Source of the DNA: JABDKH01 sp963768565
GTDB lineage: Bacteria > Bacteroidota > Rhodothermia > Rhodothermales > JABDKH01
DNA length: 64,000 bases
NCBI GenBank assembly: GCA_963768565.1
Contig: CAVYIO010000020.1
Coordinates: forward strand, 134,000 to 197,999
Reading direction: 5' to 3'
The translations under genes were made by a program, and so were the position numbers. Positions 27,987 through 39,200 of this stretch are shown piece after piece (within the stretch, counting starts at the first letter, position 1; each line of letters opens with the position of its first letter). The notes under the pieces are model-generated. The model ran no database searches. It was not told the origin of the DNA and saw nothing but the letters and a program-made list of their open reading frames with translations.

Positions 27987-28517
27987 CTAGTCAGCCAGGT
28001 GCAAGAAGGCCTTGACCGCCTCGTAGTCCGTCAGGTCGATGCCGGCCTTGGACATGGGGAATCCGTCGATAACAACCGCCTTCATCTCCCGATCTGGCAT
28101 GTCTTCCAGACTCACGCCTTCTGCGGATGCCTCGTAGAACACCTCCAGGAAGCCGTCGTCGTATCCGTATCCGAACGTCACGAGGAAATCCACCGCCTGA
28201 AGATCAGGATTATCATACCCGAAGGTGTAGGGCAGCGCGGTCCATGTCCCCTGCTCGCGAAAGAACACGAGAACGGCTCCTTCGTCGACGACGCTCGGCG
28301 TAATACCAGGAACGTCAAACTGAGCAGACGCTACCTTGCCGTTGATGATGGCATCCGCCATCGTGAAGTCGAAGTTCAGAGAGAAGACGTTCGCATTCCC
28401 GTCCAGTCCGTCCAGCCCGCGCGGCCCAGGAGGCCCCTGCTCAACTATCGTTGATTCACAGCCCACCATGAGGACCATCGCGAGCGCGCCCAGTATACTT
28501 GTTATTGCAGTGCGCAT
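27987..28517 (-). CDS. Lipoprotein with short collagen-like segment
   Basis: 176-residue predicted outer-membrane lipoprotein. The signal RTAITSILGALAMVLMVGC (lipobox MVGC, Cys near residue 20) is followed by ESTIVEQ and a short Gly-X-Y run (GPPGPRGLDGLDGN), a layout common in Bacteroidota lipoproteins annotated only as collagen-like or hypothetical. The rest is a beta-rich domain of about 120 residues with no recognised motif. ATG 28517 has an AGGTGA ribosome site about eight bases upstream; the longer frame to 28580 lacks one. Probably a single-gene unit. Confidence 0.82.
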   Translation of the reverse strand: MRTAITSILGALAMVLMVGCESTIVEQGPPGPRGLDGLDGNANVFSLNFDFTMADAIINGKVASAQFDVPGITPSVVDEGAVLVFFREQGTWTALPYTFGYDNPDLQAVDFLVTFGYGYDDGFLEVFYEASAEGVSLEDMPDREMKAVVIDGFPMSKAGIDLTDYEAVKAFLHLAD

Positions 28518-28760
28518 GATGTTCACCTTTCTTTGATTCACGTTGATCGCAGTCCCGGCGTTAGTCCTGTGTACACCCATTACAAATCGCAGTCCACGAG
28601 CGTACCGGCATGCGTAACCGGCGTTTCAGCCTCAAAAGGAACGAATAACACCTTCGATCGTGTCTACTATTGTGGTCGGTTCCGGTCAGGCACCGGGTCG
28701 TTACGGTGTGTCGCGAACGACCACATCACCTGGAACACAAACTGAGATTTCGCAGCCCGC

Positions 28761-29111
28761 ATGCGCCAACACCCGACTGCCCGCCGCGTCGTCATTGATT
28801 CCGAAGCCCAGAATCTGACGATCTCCTGGAGCGACGACCACGAAACCGTCTTTCCACTTGACGGATTGAGGCGAGCATGTCCATGCGCGACGTGCGTGGG
28901 GCACGAGAACATGGGGCGCCTCCCCGATCCCGTGATTTTCCAGCTTCCCGGCTTGATGAGATGGGAGAATCTGAGGCTTGAGCCGGTCGGCAACTACGCG
29001 CTGCGCCTTACCTGGGACGACGGTCACAACACCGGCATCTACACGTGGGAGAGGCTCCGGGCGATGTGTCCCTGCGAGGAGTGTGCTTCACGGAGTGCTG
29101 CGATCGAGTGA
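28761..29111 (+). CDS. DUF971 (GBBH-like N-terminal domain) protein
   Basis: 116-residue cytoplasmic protein of the DUF971 family, which is the N-terminal domain of gamma-butyrobetaine hydroxylase found alone in many bacteria. The core shows VVIDSEAQNLTISWSDDHET, FPLDGLRRACPCATCVGHE, YALRLTWDDGHNTGIYTWERL and a C-terminal CPCEEC cysteine cluster. In other bacteria such proteins are linked to iron-sulfur cluster metabolism, but no partner is nearby here. The start ATG precedes the conserved basic N-terminus; it ends four bases before the convergent SbcC-like gene's stop. Confidence 0.9.
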   Translation: MRQHPTARRVVIDSEAQNLTISWSDDHETVFPLDGLRRACPCATCVGHENMGRLPDPVIFQLPGLMRWENLRLEPVGNYALRLTWDDGHNTGIYTWERLRAMCPCEECASRSAAIE

Positions 29112-29114
29112 CGA

Positions 29115-31784
29115 TCACAATCTCACGATGTGGGCGTCGGCCAGATGCTCAACCTCATCGGCAAGCCATTCGTGACAGGTGAAGAACACGATCTGGCGGG
29201 ATTCGGACAGTTCAGCGAGAAGCGAGCAGGCGGCCCGACGGCGCGTCGCGTCCCAGTTGACCAGCACCTCGTCGAGAAACATCGGCAGCCGGTCCCCGCT
29301 CGAGTCCAGATGGTCGGCGAGACCAATGCGCAGCGACAGATAGATCTGGTCCAGCGTGCCCCGGCTCAGCGGCTCGCCCACCGGGACTCGGCGGTCGGAG
29401 TCCGCTTCCAGAATTGATAGCGAGCCATCCTCTTCGTCAACCTCGATATTACTGTAGCGCTTGCTCGTCAGGCGCCCCACGATGGTGGAGGCTCGTCGGA
29501 TCACATCGGGCTGGTGGCGGTCGCGGAACCTGGCATCGGCATGACGGATGATCCCGGCCAACAACATGAGACGGTCCCTGTCGGTTCGGAGCTGCTCGAA
29601 CTCCGCCTCTATCATTGACACTTCACTCTCGACATCCGCCACGGTCTTCTGTTCGAGCAGGGAGTTCATGCGCGTCTGCTGTCGTGCTTTCTCCGCGTGG
29701 TACTGCTGCAGTGCGCGGGACACCTCCTCGAGGTCGGCGTCCAGGTTTGGCGGGTCGTCACGCATCTCAGGTAGCTCGTCCTTCGCCTCGTCGATCTCAG
29801 CCTTGATGGACTCCAGCTCGGGATAACCCATCTCCAGTTCTTCCTGGATAGCGGTGATCCGCTCAGCGGCCCGCATCCTGTTGGTCGCCCGTTCAATCCC
29901 GGCCAGAAAGTCTCCCCCACCCACTTCTGCAAGACGAACCTTCAGGTCCGCCTGCTTGCGGTCAAGATCCGTCCGTCGCGAGAGCAGCTCGCCAATCTTT
30001 TCGCGTCGTTGAGGCAGACTCCTTTCGGCTTCCTCAGCGGCCACCGTGCGTCTCTCAATCTCCTGCAGCCGGTCGAACAGCCGCCCCATTTCTACTTCGG
30101 GGACATCTTCTACGACCATGCCGGCCGTCACGAGCAGTTCGGACAACGTTCGCGTCTCCTCCGCCAATTTCGATTTCAGCAGATCGGCGGCGGCCCGCTC
30201 GGCATCAATCTCATTGAGTATTGACTGCAGGGTCTGGATGTCGCCAACCAGTTCGACGTCAGGATCTGATTTCCGGACCGACCCCAGAGGAAGGTCTGCG
30301 AGTATGTTGTGTACCAGGCCGCGAGCCTGCTGCGCTGCTGCGGAGGCTGCTGCGTCTGCCTGCGAGTGACCATCCACGTTTCGGGCCGGACTCGCCAACG
30401 ACTGGAGGACAAAACCGGCTCCCACTGCTGCGACCGCGATGGCCGGTCCCCAGACGACCGGCTCTCCGAGCACAACGCCGACCACCCCGATTATCAGCCC
30501 GGCAATCAGCACGGCCCACCAGACCGGGCCTGATGTCGGAGATGGCCGGAGCGCCACGCCCTCGAGGCGGGCTCGTACGCGTTCCAGTTCGTCTCTCGAC
30601 CTTGCGTATCGGCGCAGTGCCTCCCTCAGATCTGGAACGGAGATCGCACGAACCGCAAGTTCGATATCTGTGGTGCCGGGATCCGGCACCAGGCGCGCCG
30701 CAGCCTCGTCCTGCCGAACCGTGAGGCGCTTCAACTTACTCTCAATCTCGTCAACCTGAAGCCTGCGCTGCGTGAACAGCGCCAGCCGCGAATGCCATGC
30801 ACGAATCTGCGGAGCGAGTTCCGCGACTCGTGTGTCCGCATCGGATATGGAGTTGGCTATCGCTTCACGAGTTCGAATCTCGTCCTGAAGCGCTGTCACT
30901 TCGGCGTCGACGTCGTGCAACGTGCGCTGAATGCCATCGAGGTGTTTCTTCGGATCGGCCGGAATGCACTCGAGCTCTTCCAGATTACCCGCAACGCCTT
31001 CAAGGTGCGCGATGCGATCGAGGCGCGCCTTGACAGGAAGCAGCCGCTCCAGTCGATTTTTCGTCGACCTGAGTTCGCGTCCCTTCTCGTCCGTCTCGCG
31101 AATCTGCTGGCTGATCTGGAGGACCTGCCGGCTCAGCGTTCGAATCGTGGCATCTCGTTCTCGAGCCTCGCGCGCTTCACGGCGCAGTTCGCGCAATGTA
31201 TCACGAAGAGTCTGCGCCCGGGTCTTGCCGCGGCGATCCGAACGCCACAGCTTTCTGGCTTCGGTCTCGATCTCCTCGATCACCTCCCTGCTGATCCTGA
31301 GGGTGTCGAGATTAAGGCCACCAAGCAACCGATCCTGAATCGAGTTCCAGGCCCGCCCTGATACCTGCACCATATCCTGCAGGGAGAGTGCATACACTGC
31401 CTCGAACACCTCTCTTGACACGTCGCCAGTGATGCGCAGCGGACGGTTGCGAATGGACTCACGAGTGCCGAACAATCCCTCCGAACCAACCGAGAGCACG
31501 CCCTTCGGAGTGCTTTTCAGATGACGTTCGACGGTGCACAACGAGTTGCCGGATCGGAACACCATCGTACCGCCGATGCGTCCGCCTTGCGCTGGTCGAT
31601 AGGGATGCTTGCGCGCATCCGCCGGACTGAAGCCGTACAACATCGTCGCCATGAATTCGAAGACCGTCGACTTCCCGGCTTCGTTAGGGCCCAGAATCAC
31701 AACCAGCGGATGGCCGAGGTTGTCGATGGCGTACTTCTCAAACTGGCCGAACCCCTCGATATCGCAGCTCCGAATCTGCATCAA
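29115..31784 (-). CDS. Membrane-anchored SbcC/YhaN-like ATPase
   Basis: 889-residue SMC-like ATPase. The N-terminus carries Walker A (LGPNEAGKST, residues 31-40) and the YhaN-type YGFSPADARKHPYRP; a long coiled coil follows. In the middle (about 425-470) there are two adjacent hydrophobic segments (VWWAVLIAGLIIGVVGVVLG; WGPAIAVAAVGAGFVLQSL), then more coiled coil and a C-terminal lobe with the ABC signature-like PLSRGTLDQIYLSLR and Walker B FLDEVLVNWD. The layout matches B. subtilis YhaN (SbeE), a membrane-tethered relative of SbcC. Its first four bases overlap the SbcD-like gene. It likely forms a DNA-end processing complex with that nuclease. Confidence 0.88.
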   Translation of the reverse strand: MMQIRSCDIEGFGQFEKYAIDNLGHPLVVILGPNEAGKSTVFEFMATMLYGFSPADARKHPYRPAQGGRIGGTMVFRSGNSLCTVERHLKSTPKGVLSVGSEGLFGTRESIRNRPLRITGDVSREVFEAVYALSLQDMVQVSGRAWNSIQDRLLGGLNLDTLRISREVIEEIETEARKLWRSDRRGKTRAQTLRDTLRELRREAREARERDATIRTLSRQVLQISQQIRETDEKGRELRSTKNRLERLLPVKARLDRIAHLEGVAGNLEELECIPADPKKHLDGIQRTLHDVDAEVTALQDEIRTREAIANSISDADTRVAELAPQIRAWHSRLALFTQRRLQVDEIESKLKRLTVRQDEAAARLVPDPGTTDIELAVRAISVPDLREALRRYARSRDELERVRARLEGVALRPSPTSGPVWWAVLIAGLIIGVVGVVLGEPVVWGPAIAVAAVGAGFVLQSLASPARNVDGHSQADAAASAAAQQARGLVHNILADLPLGSVRKSDPDVELVGDIQTLQSILNEIDAERAAADLLKSKLAEETRTLSELLVTAGMVVEDVPEVEMGRLFDRLQEIERRTVAAEEAERSLPQRREKIGELLSRRTDLDRKQADLKVRLAEVGGGDFLAGIERATNRMRAAERITAIQEELEMGYPELESIKAEIDEAKDELPEMRDDPPNLDADLEEVSRALQQYHAEKARQQTRMNSLLEQKTVADVESEVSMIEAEFEQLRTDRDRLMLLAGIIRHADARFRDRHQPDVIRRASTIVGRLTSKRYSNIEVDEEDGSLSILEADSDRRVPVGEPLSRGTLDQIYLSLRIGLADHLDSSGDRLPMFLDEVLVNWDATRRRAACSLLAELSESRQIVFFTCHEWLADEVEHLADAHIVRL

Positions 31785-33025
31785 ATGACACCTCCGTCGG
31801 TCAGAAGCCGCCGGGCCGCCTCATCTTCGATGCCAGTCAGAAGCTCTTTCAGATACTGGAGGCGCTCCGGCTCCGTCCCCACAGCGCGGCCAAGCGGATC
31901 GGGCGCCAGTTTCAGCAGCGCCGACGGATCGCTTCGCAGTTCGTCGATCAGCGCCAGGGTTTCTCCCAACAGGTGGGGTTGGCCGCGATGCGCGTCGATA
32001 TCAATCGGTGACACAAGCTTCTCAGTCCTGATCTCCACCGCCATTACGGAAAGAGCGTCGGCGACCAGCTCTTCCAGTTCTTCCCGCCGATCGGCATCCC
32101 GTAGATCCGGCTCCAGCGGACACGGACCCTGCAAGTCGAGCACGACAATCCAGTCGTCCGCCGCACTCTGTCGGCGAATGGCTTCGAATTCGTCGCGGAT
32201 GCGGTTCTCGAGTTCCGAAGCGTTTGAGATGGAGGACAAATCTCCCGGTGCGAGATGGTACCACTCAACCGGCGACAGCGGCACAAACTCTGTCAGTGCC
32301 GGCTTGCCTCGCTCGACGCGAGCCACGATAGCACCACGGGGACCCGCCTCTCTTGGATTGCGCCCCACAATGTTGCCGGGATACCACGCGTTCGCCTGGT
32401 CGTCGACCTGCTGCCGCGTATGCACATGCCCAAGGGCCCAGTAGTCATACCCTGGTTTCCTTAGATCGCCTACCTCACACGGCGCGTACCGGTCATGTAG
32501 CTCCGTTGATGCGGCGGACGTTACGATTGTATGAGCCAGGCCTACCCACGGTGCTGCACCGGACGAGGCCGGAAAGCGGGCGATCAGATTCTGTTCCTCG
32601 CGAGCAGTCTCGTGTCCGGCGCCGACCACGTACCCGACGGGATCGCCGGTCTTCGACCTGACCTCGACGGCTTCGGGCTCTGCTGTGCGGAACACGTGGA
32701 AGCCGTCCGGCCACTCCATGCCCGCCGCCCGGGTGCGCATCGATGCAGGATCATGGTTACCGGTTGCGTAGAACCCCGGAATGCCCGCATCCACGAGCCG
32801 CTGTATCTGCTCGAAGATCAGTCGTTCAGATGTAAAGCTGAGCAGCTCGCCGTCAAACAGATCACCCGCGATCAGGACCGCGTCGACCTGTTCACCGATC
32901 GCAAGATCGATGGCACGGACGAACGCGGTGCGGATGCTCTCACGCAGCCGCTGACGAACCGTCGCCGATCGACTCGCGAAGATCGTGTCGAGGTGCACAT
33001 CGGCAAGATGGAGAATCTTGAGCAT
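31781..33025 (-). CDS. SbcD/YhaO-like DNA repair exonuclease
   Basis: 414-residue metallophosphoesterase of the Mre11/SbcD family. It shows all phosphodiesterase motifs in order: LADVHLD (residues 6-12), AGDLFDGE, YATGNHDPAS, GLAHTIV and WALGHVHTRQ. A C-terminal capping and ATPase-contact region follows. Paired with the downstream SbcC-like ATPase through a four-base overlap, it should provide the nuclease subunit of a YhaO-YhaN type complex acting on DNA ends or protein-blocked ends. The protein is longer than the bare catalytic core, as in SbcD. It lies 54 bases after addA. Confidence 0.9.
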   Translation of the reverse strand: MLKILHLADVHLDTIFASRSATVRQRLRESIRTAFVRAIDLAIGEQVDAVLIAGDLFDGELLSFTSERLIFEQIQRLVDAGIPGFYATGNHDPASMRTRAAGMEWPDGFHVFRTAEPEAVEVRSKTGDPVGYVVGAGHETAREEQNLIARFPASSGAAPWVGLAHTIVTSAASTELHDRYAPCEVGDLRKPGYDYWALGHVHTRQQVDDQANAWYPGNIVGRNPREAGPRGAIVARVERGKPALTEFVPLSPVEWYHLAPGDLSSISNASELENRIRDEFEAIRRQSAADDWIVVLDLQGPCPLEPDLRDADRREELEELVADALSVMAVEIRTEKLVSPIDIDAHRGQPHLLGETLALIDELRSDPSALLKLAPDPLGRAVGTEPERLQYLKELLTGIEDEAARRLLTDGGVI

Positions 33026-33079
33026 TAAGCTATATGAGTTGACGGTAGCGGGCTGGCTGCAGTGCCCTGACTGACGCTG

Positions 33080-36000
33080 TTACGACATCATACTGACAAA
33101 CCTGCCCTGCTCGCTAAGCCACAGTCCCGCATCGATCACTTCCTCCGCGATGATGTGGGTCCATGCATCGGAGTAACTTTTCAACTGATCGCCATAGTGA
33201 GCCATCAGGGCCTCGACATCTTCCTCTGTCTGTGTATGGTGAGTCTTGAAGTCAACGATTCTCCACCCCGCGGCAGTGCGGAACACGAGATCGATTGTAC
33301 CACGAATGATGTTAGCCGAATCGCCGCCGACCGGGTAGGCGAACGGGACCTCGGAATACACTTCAGGTGCCTCCATAAGTTCTCGCCACAGATCGGAGTC
33401 ACGAAGCATCTGCAGTTCCTTAAGTACCTGTGCCGACTGAGGACGGAGATCGTATGAGTCCGCGATCGATTCAACGTACGCCTTCTCATTTACCGGTAGC
33501 ACGCCGTTGATGGCCGCCTCGATCACCTCGTGCACAAGCGTGCCGTAGTCGGCGCCTCGACCGCCAACTGCAAGATCCTCGAGCGATGCCGCAGGATCCT
33601 GACCCGTGACCGATTGAATCGTGTAGCCCGGCTTCGAAAGTGCGGACCATTGAGCCGTGATTACGGCCAGGTGCTCCGCGACATCCGCGACGGACTCGTC
33701 ACGCAGTCGTTTACCGCTGCCAGCCTTCGCCGACGCCTCGGTGACCGATGCGAGCGCCGGATACAGACGACTCCACGGACCTTTGTCACTCGACGGATAC
33801 TGGCAAACTACCAGTTGTTCGCGCGCTCTTGTGGCAGCAACGTATGTCAGCCTGAGCCCCTCCGCTTCTTCATACCGCTCTTCGTCCTCTACCGCCTCTT
33901 CCCAGCCGAGTGGCTCGGCAATCACCTCACCCCAGGTCCCGGATCGGCTGACCGAGACGACCATCGACAGCATGTCCACGTCGTCGCTCCGCGATACGTG
34001 CTGGGAGACTGAATGCGAGTGCGACTCGTAGGCGTCTGCAAGGATTACAACGTCGGCCTCCAGCCCTTTCGCCTGATGCAGATTCATGATCCGGACGACG
34101 TCTTGCCTGCCGACGTCGAGCGTCATTTGTTCGTACTGGTAGTACCTGTCGGAGATGACCGCGCGGAGCTCGTGGACGACTTCACTCCATGTGATGCCGT
34201 CTGATTCCCATTTTCGAACCAGTGACAGCACGCGCAACAGATTTCCGACCCGCGTCGACCCACTTTCTCGTGCCGCCGCAGACGCGAGCAGTCCGACACG
34301 ATCCATGATTCGTTCGAATGCCGTGGCAACCGGATACTGCATGAGGTCGTCGCGGGCGCGGCTCAATGCATCGAACGCTGCCCGAAGTGGTGCTTCAATG
34401 TCCGGCGGCAATTCATCCGGAACGGGCCGTGTACTCCGAAAGCTGCCTCCGGCCACGCGAAAAGCATACAGGTCGTCGTCGCCCAGACCGACAAGCGGTC
34501 CGCGCAAATAGGAGAGCATCGCAACTTCGTCTGCCGGACGACGAATCGCCTCCAGCATATTCACTAGCGCCGCCAATTCCTCCGACATCCCCAGGGAGTC
34601 ACCGCCCACAATGTCGTACGGAATACCACGGGCCTCCAGTGCCGCGGCGTATGTCGTCAGATATTTCCGACGACGCGTGAGCACCATGAACGCCCCGGCG
34701 TTTCTCTTCGGATTGCGGCCGTCTGATGCACTCGTTTCACTCTCGATATAGTCTGCGATCCGGCTCGCCTCGTCGGCCACAATCGCAACTTCGTCGTTCC
34801 GACCGATCTTGTCCGTTGTAATCTTGAATACACGATCGGCTGAGGGGGTCGACGTGCGGGCTGCATGGAGAGCGTCGTACAACGCCTGATATCGCGGGTC
34901 CTGGACTTCAAAGAGCGGCGCGAACGCTGAGTTGAGCCACTCGCACAACGAGTTCTCAGAACGAAAACTGGTCTGAAGCCTGACCGTCCTACCGCCGGAC
35001 TCCAGAATCTGCTCACGAACCTGCCGGAAAACTTCGATGTCCGCCCGGCGAAAACGATAGATGGACTGCTTCTCGTCGCCGACGACAAACAGGCGCCCCG
35101 GGATCGGCACCAACTTGCGCCAGTCGGTCTCCGCCGTGTCAGAACCTGCGAGATACGAAATGATCTCGGCCTGAAGCGGATCGGTATCCTGAAACTCATC
35201 AACAAAGAAGGCTTCGAACTTGCCCTGGAAGAAGCGGCGTGCTCCGGACGAGTCCCTCAACAACGTCGCAGAGAGTACCAGAAGATCGTGGAAGGTGACG
35301 AGTCCGTTAGCACGACGGTGGTCGGCGAAGCGGCCGACCAGATCGTCCATCAAGGGCGCGATGATTCCATAGACGTACTGTCGCCACTGAGTCAGGGCCG
35401 GATCAACGACATGCTCGGCGAGACCACCCACGATCTCGTTCTTCACCTTGCTCGCCAGGTTCTTGTCAGGCCAGCGCTTCAGCGTGATGCCCTTGAGTCC
35501 CTTACGGTACACCTTCAACAGCTCCGCCTGGTCAGCAAGCCCATGGACTCCGCGGTGCCTCCTTATGTGATTCGCGAGATCCAGCTGATCGAGGAACGTG
35601 TCCCTGTCGTCAGGAATCTTTCCACCGAGTAATTCCATGACCGTGTCGACGGCTTGCTGTACCTGATCGAGAGCCGTGGACAGATCCGGCTCCTCTTTCA
35701 GCGCCGGGCCCAGTGCGAGATCCGAGTTCTCGGATCGCGTGACAAAGAAGTCATACAGATCGCGAACATCCACGCCGAGTTCGGATAGTTGGGCGATTCG
35801 GGGATCCCCGTCGGCATAGAGTCTCTGAAGCTCCTCGTTCCAGTAGTGTCGCCACAGTATGGTGACGTCGTGTTCGTCGACTTCGGTAAAGTCCGGTCTC
35901 AGACCTACGTCCAGCGGTCGCTCCCTGAGCATGCGGGCGCAGAACGCGTGGATGGTACCGATGAACGCGCGGTCAATCTTTCGTAGCGCGTCACGTGCGA

Positions 36001-36292
36001 CCGGACTCGTCTCCGCAGCGTCTCGCAGTCTTTCGGCGAACCGGGCCCGCATTTCGCCCGCCGCCATCCGTGTGAACGTAATCGCGACCAGGGAATCGAC
36101 GTTGACCTTACCGGCGACCACGCCGGCCACCATCCGTCGAATAAGCGACTCTGTCTTTCCCGTTCCGGCACTGGCTACGACCACGATGTTCGTGTCGAGA
36201 TCTTCCTCAATGATGCGCCTTTCCTCTGCATCCGGAAGCTCGTGCTCCTCCAGCCGGGTGACGATTGGTGATGTGTCTACAGGGTCAGCCAT
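33080..36292 (-). CDS. addA: UvrD-type helicase-nuclease, AddA-like
   Basis: 1070-residue superfamily 1A helicase fused to a RecB-type nuclease. Walker A SAGTGKTES sits at residues 41-49, followed by VAITFTRMAAGEMRAR, DEFQDTDPLQAEI (Walker B), VGDEKQSIYRFRRAD, TSFRSEN, IMNLHQAKGLEADVV and YVAATRAREQLVV. The C-terminus (from about 900) is a PD-(D/E)XK nuclease: GTLVHEVIEAA, GTIDLVFRTAAGWRIVDFKTH with the catalytic D and DxK near 1000-1015. It overlaps the upstream addB gene by 16 bases. With AddB it should form the dual helicase-nuclease that resects double-strand breaks for RecA loading. Symbol assigned by architecture and pairing. Confidence 0.92.
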   Translation of the reverse strand: MADPVDTSPIVTRLEEHELPDAEERRIIEEDLDTNIVVVASAGTGKTESLIRRMVAGVVAGKVNVDSLVAITFTRMAAGEMRARFAERLRDAAETSPVARDALRKIDRAFIGTIHAFCARMLRERPLDVGLRPDFTEVDEHDVTILWRHYWNEELQRLYADGDPRIAQLSELGVDVRDLYDFFVTRSENSDLALGPALKEEPDLSTALDQVQQAVDTVMELLGGKIPDDRDTFLDQLDLANHIRRHRGVHGLADQAELLKVYRKGLKGITLKRWPDKNLASKVKNEIVGGLAEHVVDPALTQWRQYVYGIIAPLMDDLVGRFADHRRANGLVTFHDLLVLSATLLRDSSGARRFFQGKFEAFFVDEFQDTDPLQAEIISYLAGSDTAETDWRKLVPIPGRLFVVGDEKQSIYRFRRADIEVFRQVREQILESGGRTVRLQTSFRSENSLCEWLNSAFAPLFEVQDPRYQALYDALHAARTSTPSADRVFKITTDKIGRNDEVAIVADEASRIADYIESETSASDGRNPKRNAGAFMVLTRRRKYLTTYAAALEARGIPYDIVGGDSLGMSEELAALVNMLEAIRRPADEVAMLSYLRGPLVGLGDDDLYAFRVAGGSFRSTRPVPDELPPDIEAPLRAAFDALSRARDDLMQYPVATAFERIMDRVGLLASAAARESGSTRVGNLLRVLSLVRKWESDGITWSEVVHELRAVISDRYYQYEQMTLDVGRQDVVRIMNLHQAKGLEADVVILADAYESHSHSVSQHVSRSDDVDMLSMVVSVSRSGTWGEVIAEPLGWEEAVEDEERYEEAEGLRLTYVAATRAREQLVVCQYPSSDKGPWSRLYPALASVTEASAKAGSGKRLRDESVADVAEHLAVITAQWSALSKPGYTIQSVTGQDPAASLEDLAVGGRGADYGTLVHEVIEAAINGVLPVNEKAYVESIADSYDLRPQSAQVLKELQMLRDSDLWRELMEAPEVYSEVPFAYPVGGDSANIIRGTIDLVFRTAAGWRIVDFKTHHTQTEEDVEALMAHYGDQLKSYSDAWTHIIAEEVIDAGLWLSEQGRFVSMMS

Positions 36293-39200
36293 TGTTGCAG
36301 ATCATTGAGTACTTCGCCCGGTACAGACGATTCCATAGCCGCGTCAAGCGCATCACGGTCGCGGCGTTCTTTCTCACAAACCGTCCGGAAATCACAGAAC
36401 CGACAGGGAGACGCCTTCTTGTCTATGCGCTGGTAATGCAAGAACGCACCGTGCTCGGCCATCGAAAGCAACGGACCGAGACGTCGAGCCAGCTCGTCGC
36501 GGCCCGGAACGGCCTGCGCGATTCGTCTGCCACTCTCCCGCTCACTGACAAAGAAGTATCCGGACCGGTCCACATCGAGGTGAGTCGGCAGGCCATCGAT
36601 CAACTCCTGATATGCCAGCGCGTAGAGCGCCCACTGAAGCTTCTCACCGTCGAACAAGTCTGATCTCGAGAAGGGCGTCGCCGAGCCGGTCTTGTAGTCC
36701 CAGATGACAAAACCATTTCGAGTGATATCCACCCGGTCGATGCTTCCACGAAGCGAGATGTTCACGCCGTCGCCGAGTTCCAGCACCACTGGATTCGGAT
36801 ATCGCGGCGATCCATCCGAGTAGCCGAAGCGAAGCTCAAACTCAAGAGCCTGCACGTAGTCAGACGCGGAGTCGGCTGCGAGGAAAACATCCATGGTGCG
36901 CTTGAGACGACCGACGTCGGCCCGGTACGACAATTCGGTTTCCGGAGGGATTCGTTTTCGCGCTTCCGATGCCGCCGTTTCAACGAGGGCGTGCATCTCG
37001 TCACGGTCGCGTTCGAGCTCGGGGCGGTCGCCCTGATCCTTGTGCTCCTTCATGAAATCGCACAGCATCTCGTGAACGACGCTGCCGAAGTCACGCGGGT
37101 TCAGCCATCGATGGTCGTCGTCATCTGCGTCGTCGAGTGGTCTCACTCTCAGGACGTAGCTCAGGAAATACCTGTAGGGACACGACGCGATTTGCTCGAG
37201 TCGCGACGCCGACAGAACCTCACCGTTCGTGAGCGACAGTTCGGGCCGTGCTTGACCAAGGTATCCGTCATAACGCGTGATCCCCGGCGACAATCTGTGA
37301 CGTTCCGCTTCCGCTCCAGCCGCGACCAGTGGATAACGCTGCAGGAGCGCCTCGCCGACACGGTCCACATCGCGTTGGGCGATCCAGATTTCGCTTTCGG
37401 TCATGGCCTCCGGCAGCGTAAATGACGGTGCATACCGGGGTGGATCCTCCATCTCGAGATCTTCCCGACATTGCGCAACGACCGACGATGCGTATCGCTC
37501 TCGTCCGTCGATCAGGTCGAAGCGATTGGCAACGAGCGTTGCCTTGCCGGGGATCGAGCCAAGAAACCGCAGCAACTGCCAGACTCTCTCTCCGGGCCGG
37601 CTCTGATTCTCTCCCAATTCAGGCGAGATCTCGCGGCGATCGTGATCGGGAATGAGAGGATCCTCGGTCGCGCCACCTGGAAACATCCCCTCGTCCAGGC
37701 CGACGACAAATGTTACGGATCGCCCCGAGTAGCCTGCTCTCGAGACCGGCACCGCATATAGGTGACCCTCCTGCGCAGCCGAGATACCCACACGGTGGCG
37801 ACGCATCAGGTTTGCCAGCATCTCCGCGAGTTCGGCTGGCTGACCATCAAGCTCGATATCCGAAAGCGCATGAAGCCGATCAAGGATGGACTCGAGCGCG
37901 CGGGCGTCCGTGTCGCTGCCACTTCGGAAGAACGTCTTCAGGAAGCGAATTGTCGCTTCGGCCAGATCGGCCACCGTCGCCTGACGTTCGGGCACGAGGT
38001 CCAGGATTTTTATTACCTCCGCCTCGTGATGGTCGACCCGCTCGAGCCGATCTGTGATCGCCGTTGGGTTGGAAGTGGTTCTCAGGCGGTCCCGCACCGC
38101 CACTCGCTCGCGTTCAAACGCCGCGACGTGCTCTTCCCTGCCTTTACGTGCTCGTCTCGACTGCAAGATCTCCGCGAGTTCCTGTGCCGTCGCTTTTGAT
38201 CCGCGGATGGAGATCAATCGAGACCTGAGCATGTGGATCAACACCGGGGCGTCCAGATCCCGGGCCACCCAGCGCAAGAAGCCGCTGACGGCACGACCTG
38301 GACGGGTCAGATGAACGGGCAGACCCTCGCCAAAAGCGACCGGGACCTGCACGACGTCGGCAACGGTAGCAATCAATGACAGATACGGCTCGGCGTTGGT
38401 GTAGACGATCTCGATGTCGTCCAGCACCGAATCGGCCGCCATGATCTCCCGGAACACACCACGCACTTCGGCATCGGCGCCGACCGCATCTCTGATCTGC
38501 ACACGGTCAGCATCCGCCGGTTTCAAACGCGTGACACGAACCTGCCCGGCCGGATGAACAGCTTCGCCCGCCGGAAGGACGAAGTCCACATCTGCGAGGC
38601 GGGTCGCTGCCGAATCTTTCGGAGGGTCCACACGGAAGTCAGGCCGACCAATACGCAGGAATCCCGTAGACCGGGAACGGCAACGACTGATGAAGCGAAA
38701 CGCCAGTGCGGGAAGACGGACTTCGTCCATCACCGCAATGATCGACTTCTCGATGTAGGCAGAAGTATCAGCGAGGTCGGAGGCCGTCGTCAAGGTCTGC
38801 GCCGCATCGTAGCGATTCGATTTGCCCAGTGAATCGAGATAGCTTCGGTACACGTGCCTCAGAAAGACCTGTTGGAAGGGCGTATTCGGCGCCGCAAAGA
38901 CATCGTCGGGGTCGATTCCGGCCAGCCGGAGAGCGTTGATTGTCGTGGCCAGCGCACTGGTCAGACCGGGTCCGTGTGCCAGCGATGCGACCTGCTCCGA
39001 CGGCAGGCTTTTGAGAGCGGCGGCCGCAGCACGATGTATCTCGAAGAGCGACTCGTCTGCCGACAGGCGGCGCCAGCCAGAAGCTTCGATGGACGGTCGT
39101 GCGATCCGCTCTGCAAGCGAGACGGGTGTTTCAAAACAGAGATTCGCCCACCCCCGCCCTTCTCGCGCGATCCAGTTCGTGAGATTGTATCCCGCCTGCC

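Noticed and set aside
30221..30724. Plus-strand Arg/Pro-rich frame opposite the SbcC-like ATPase
   Set aside because: Typical GC-rich antisense frame; composition and position mirror the coding strand.
33028..33079. GTAGCGGGC-type sequence similar to the one in the 2421-2524 repeat
   Set aside because: Similarity is about ten bases only and may be chance in GC-rich DNA.
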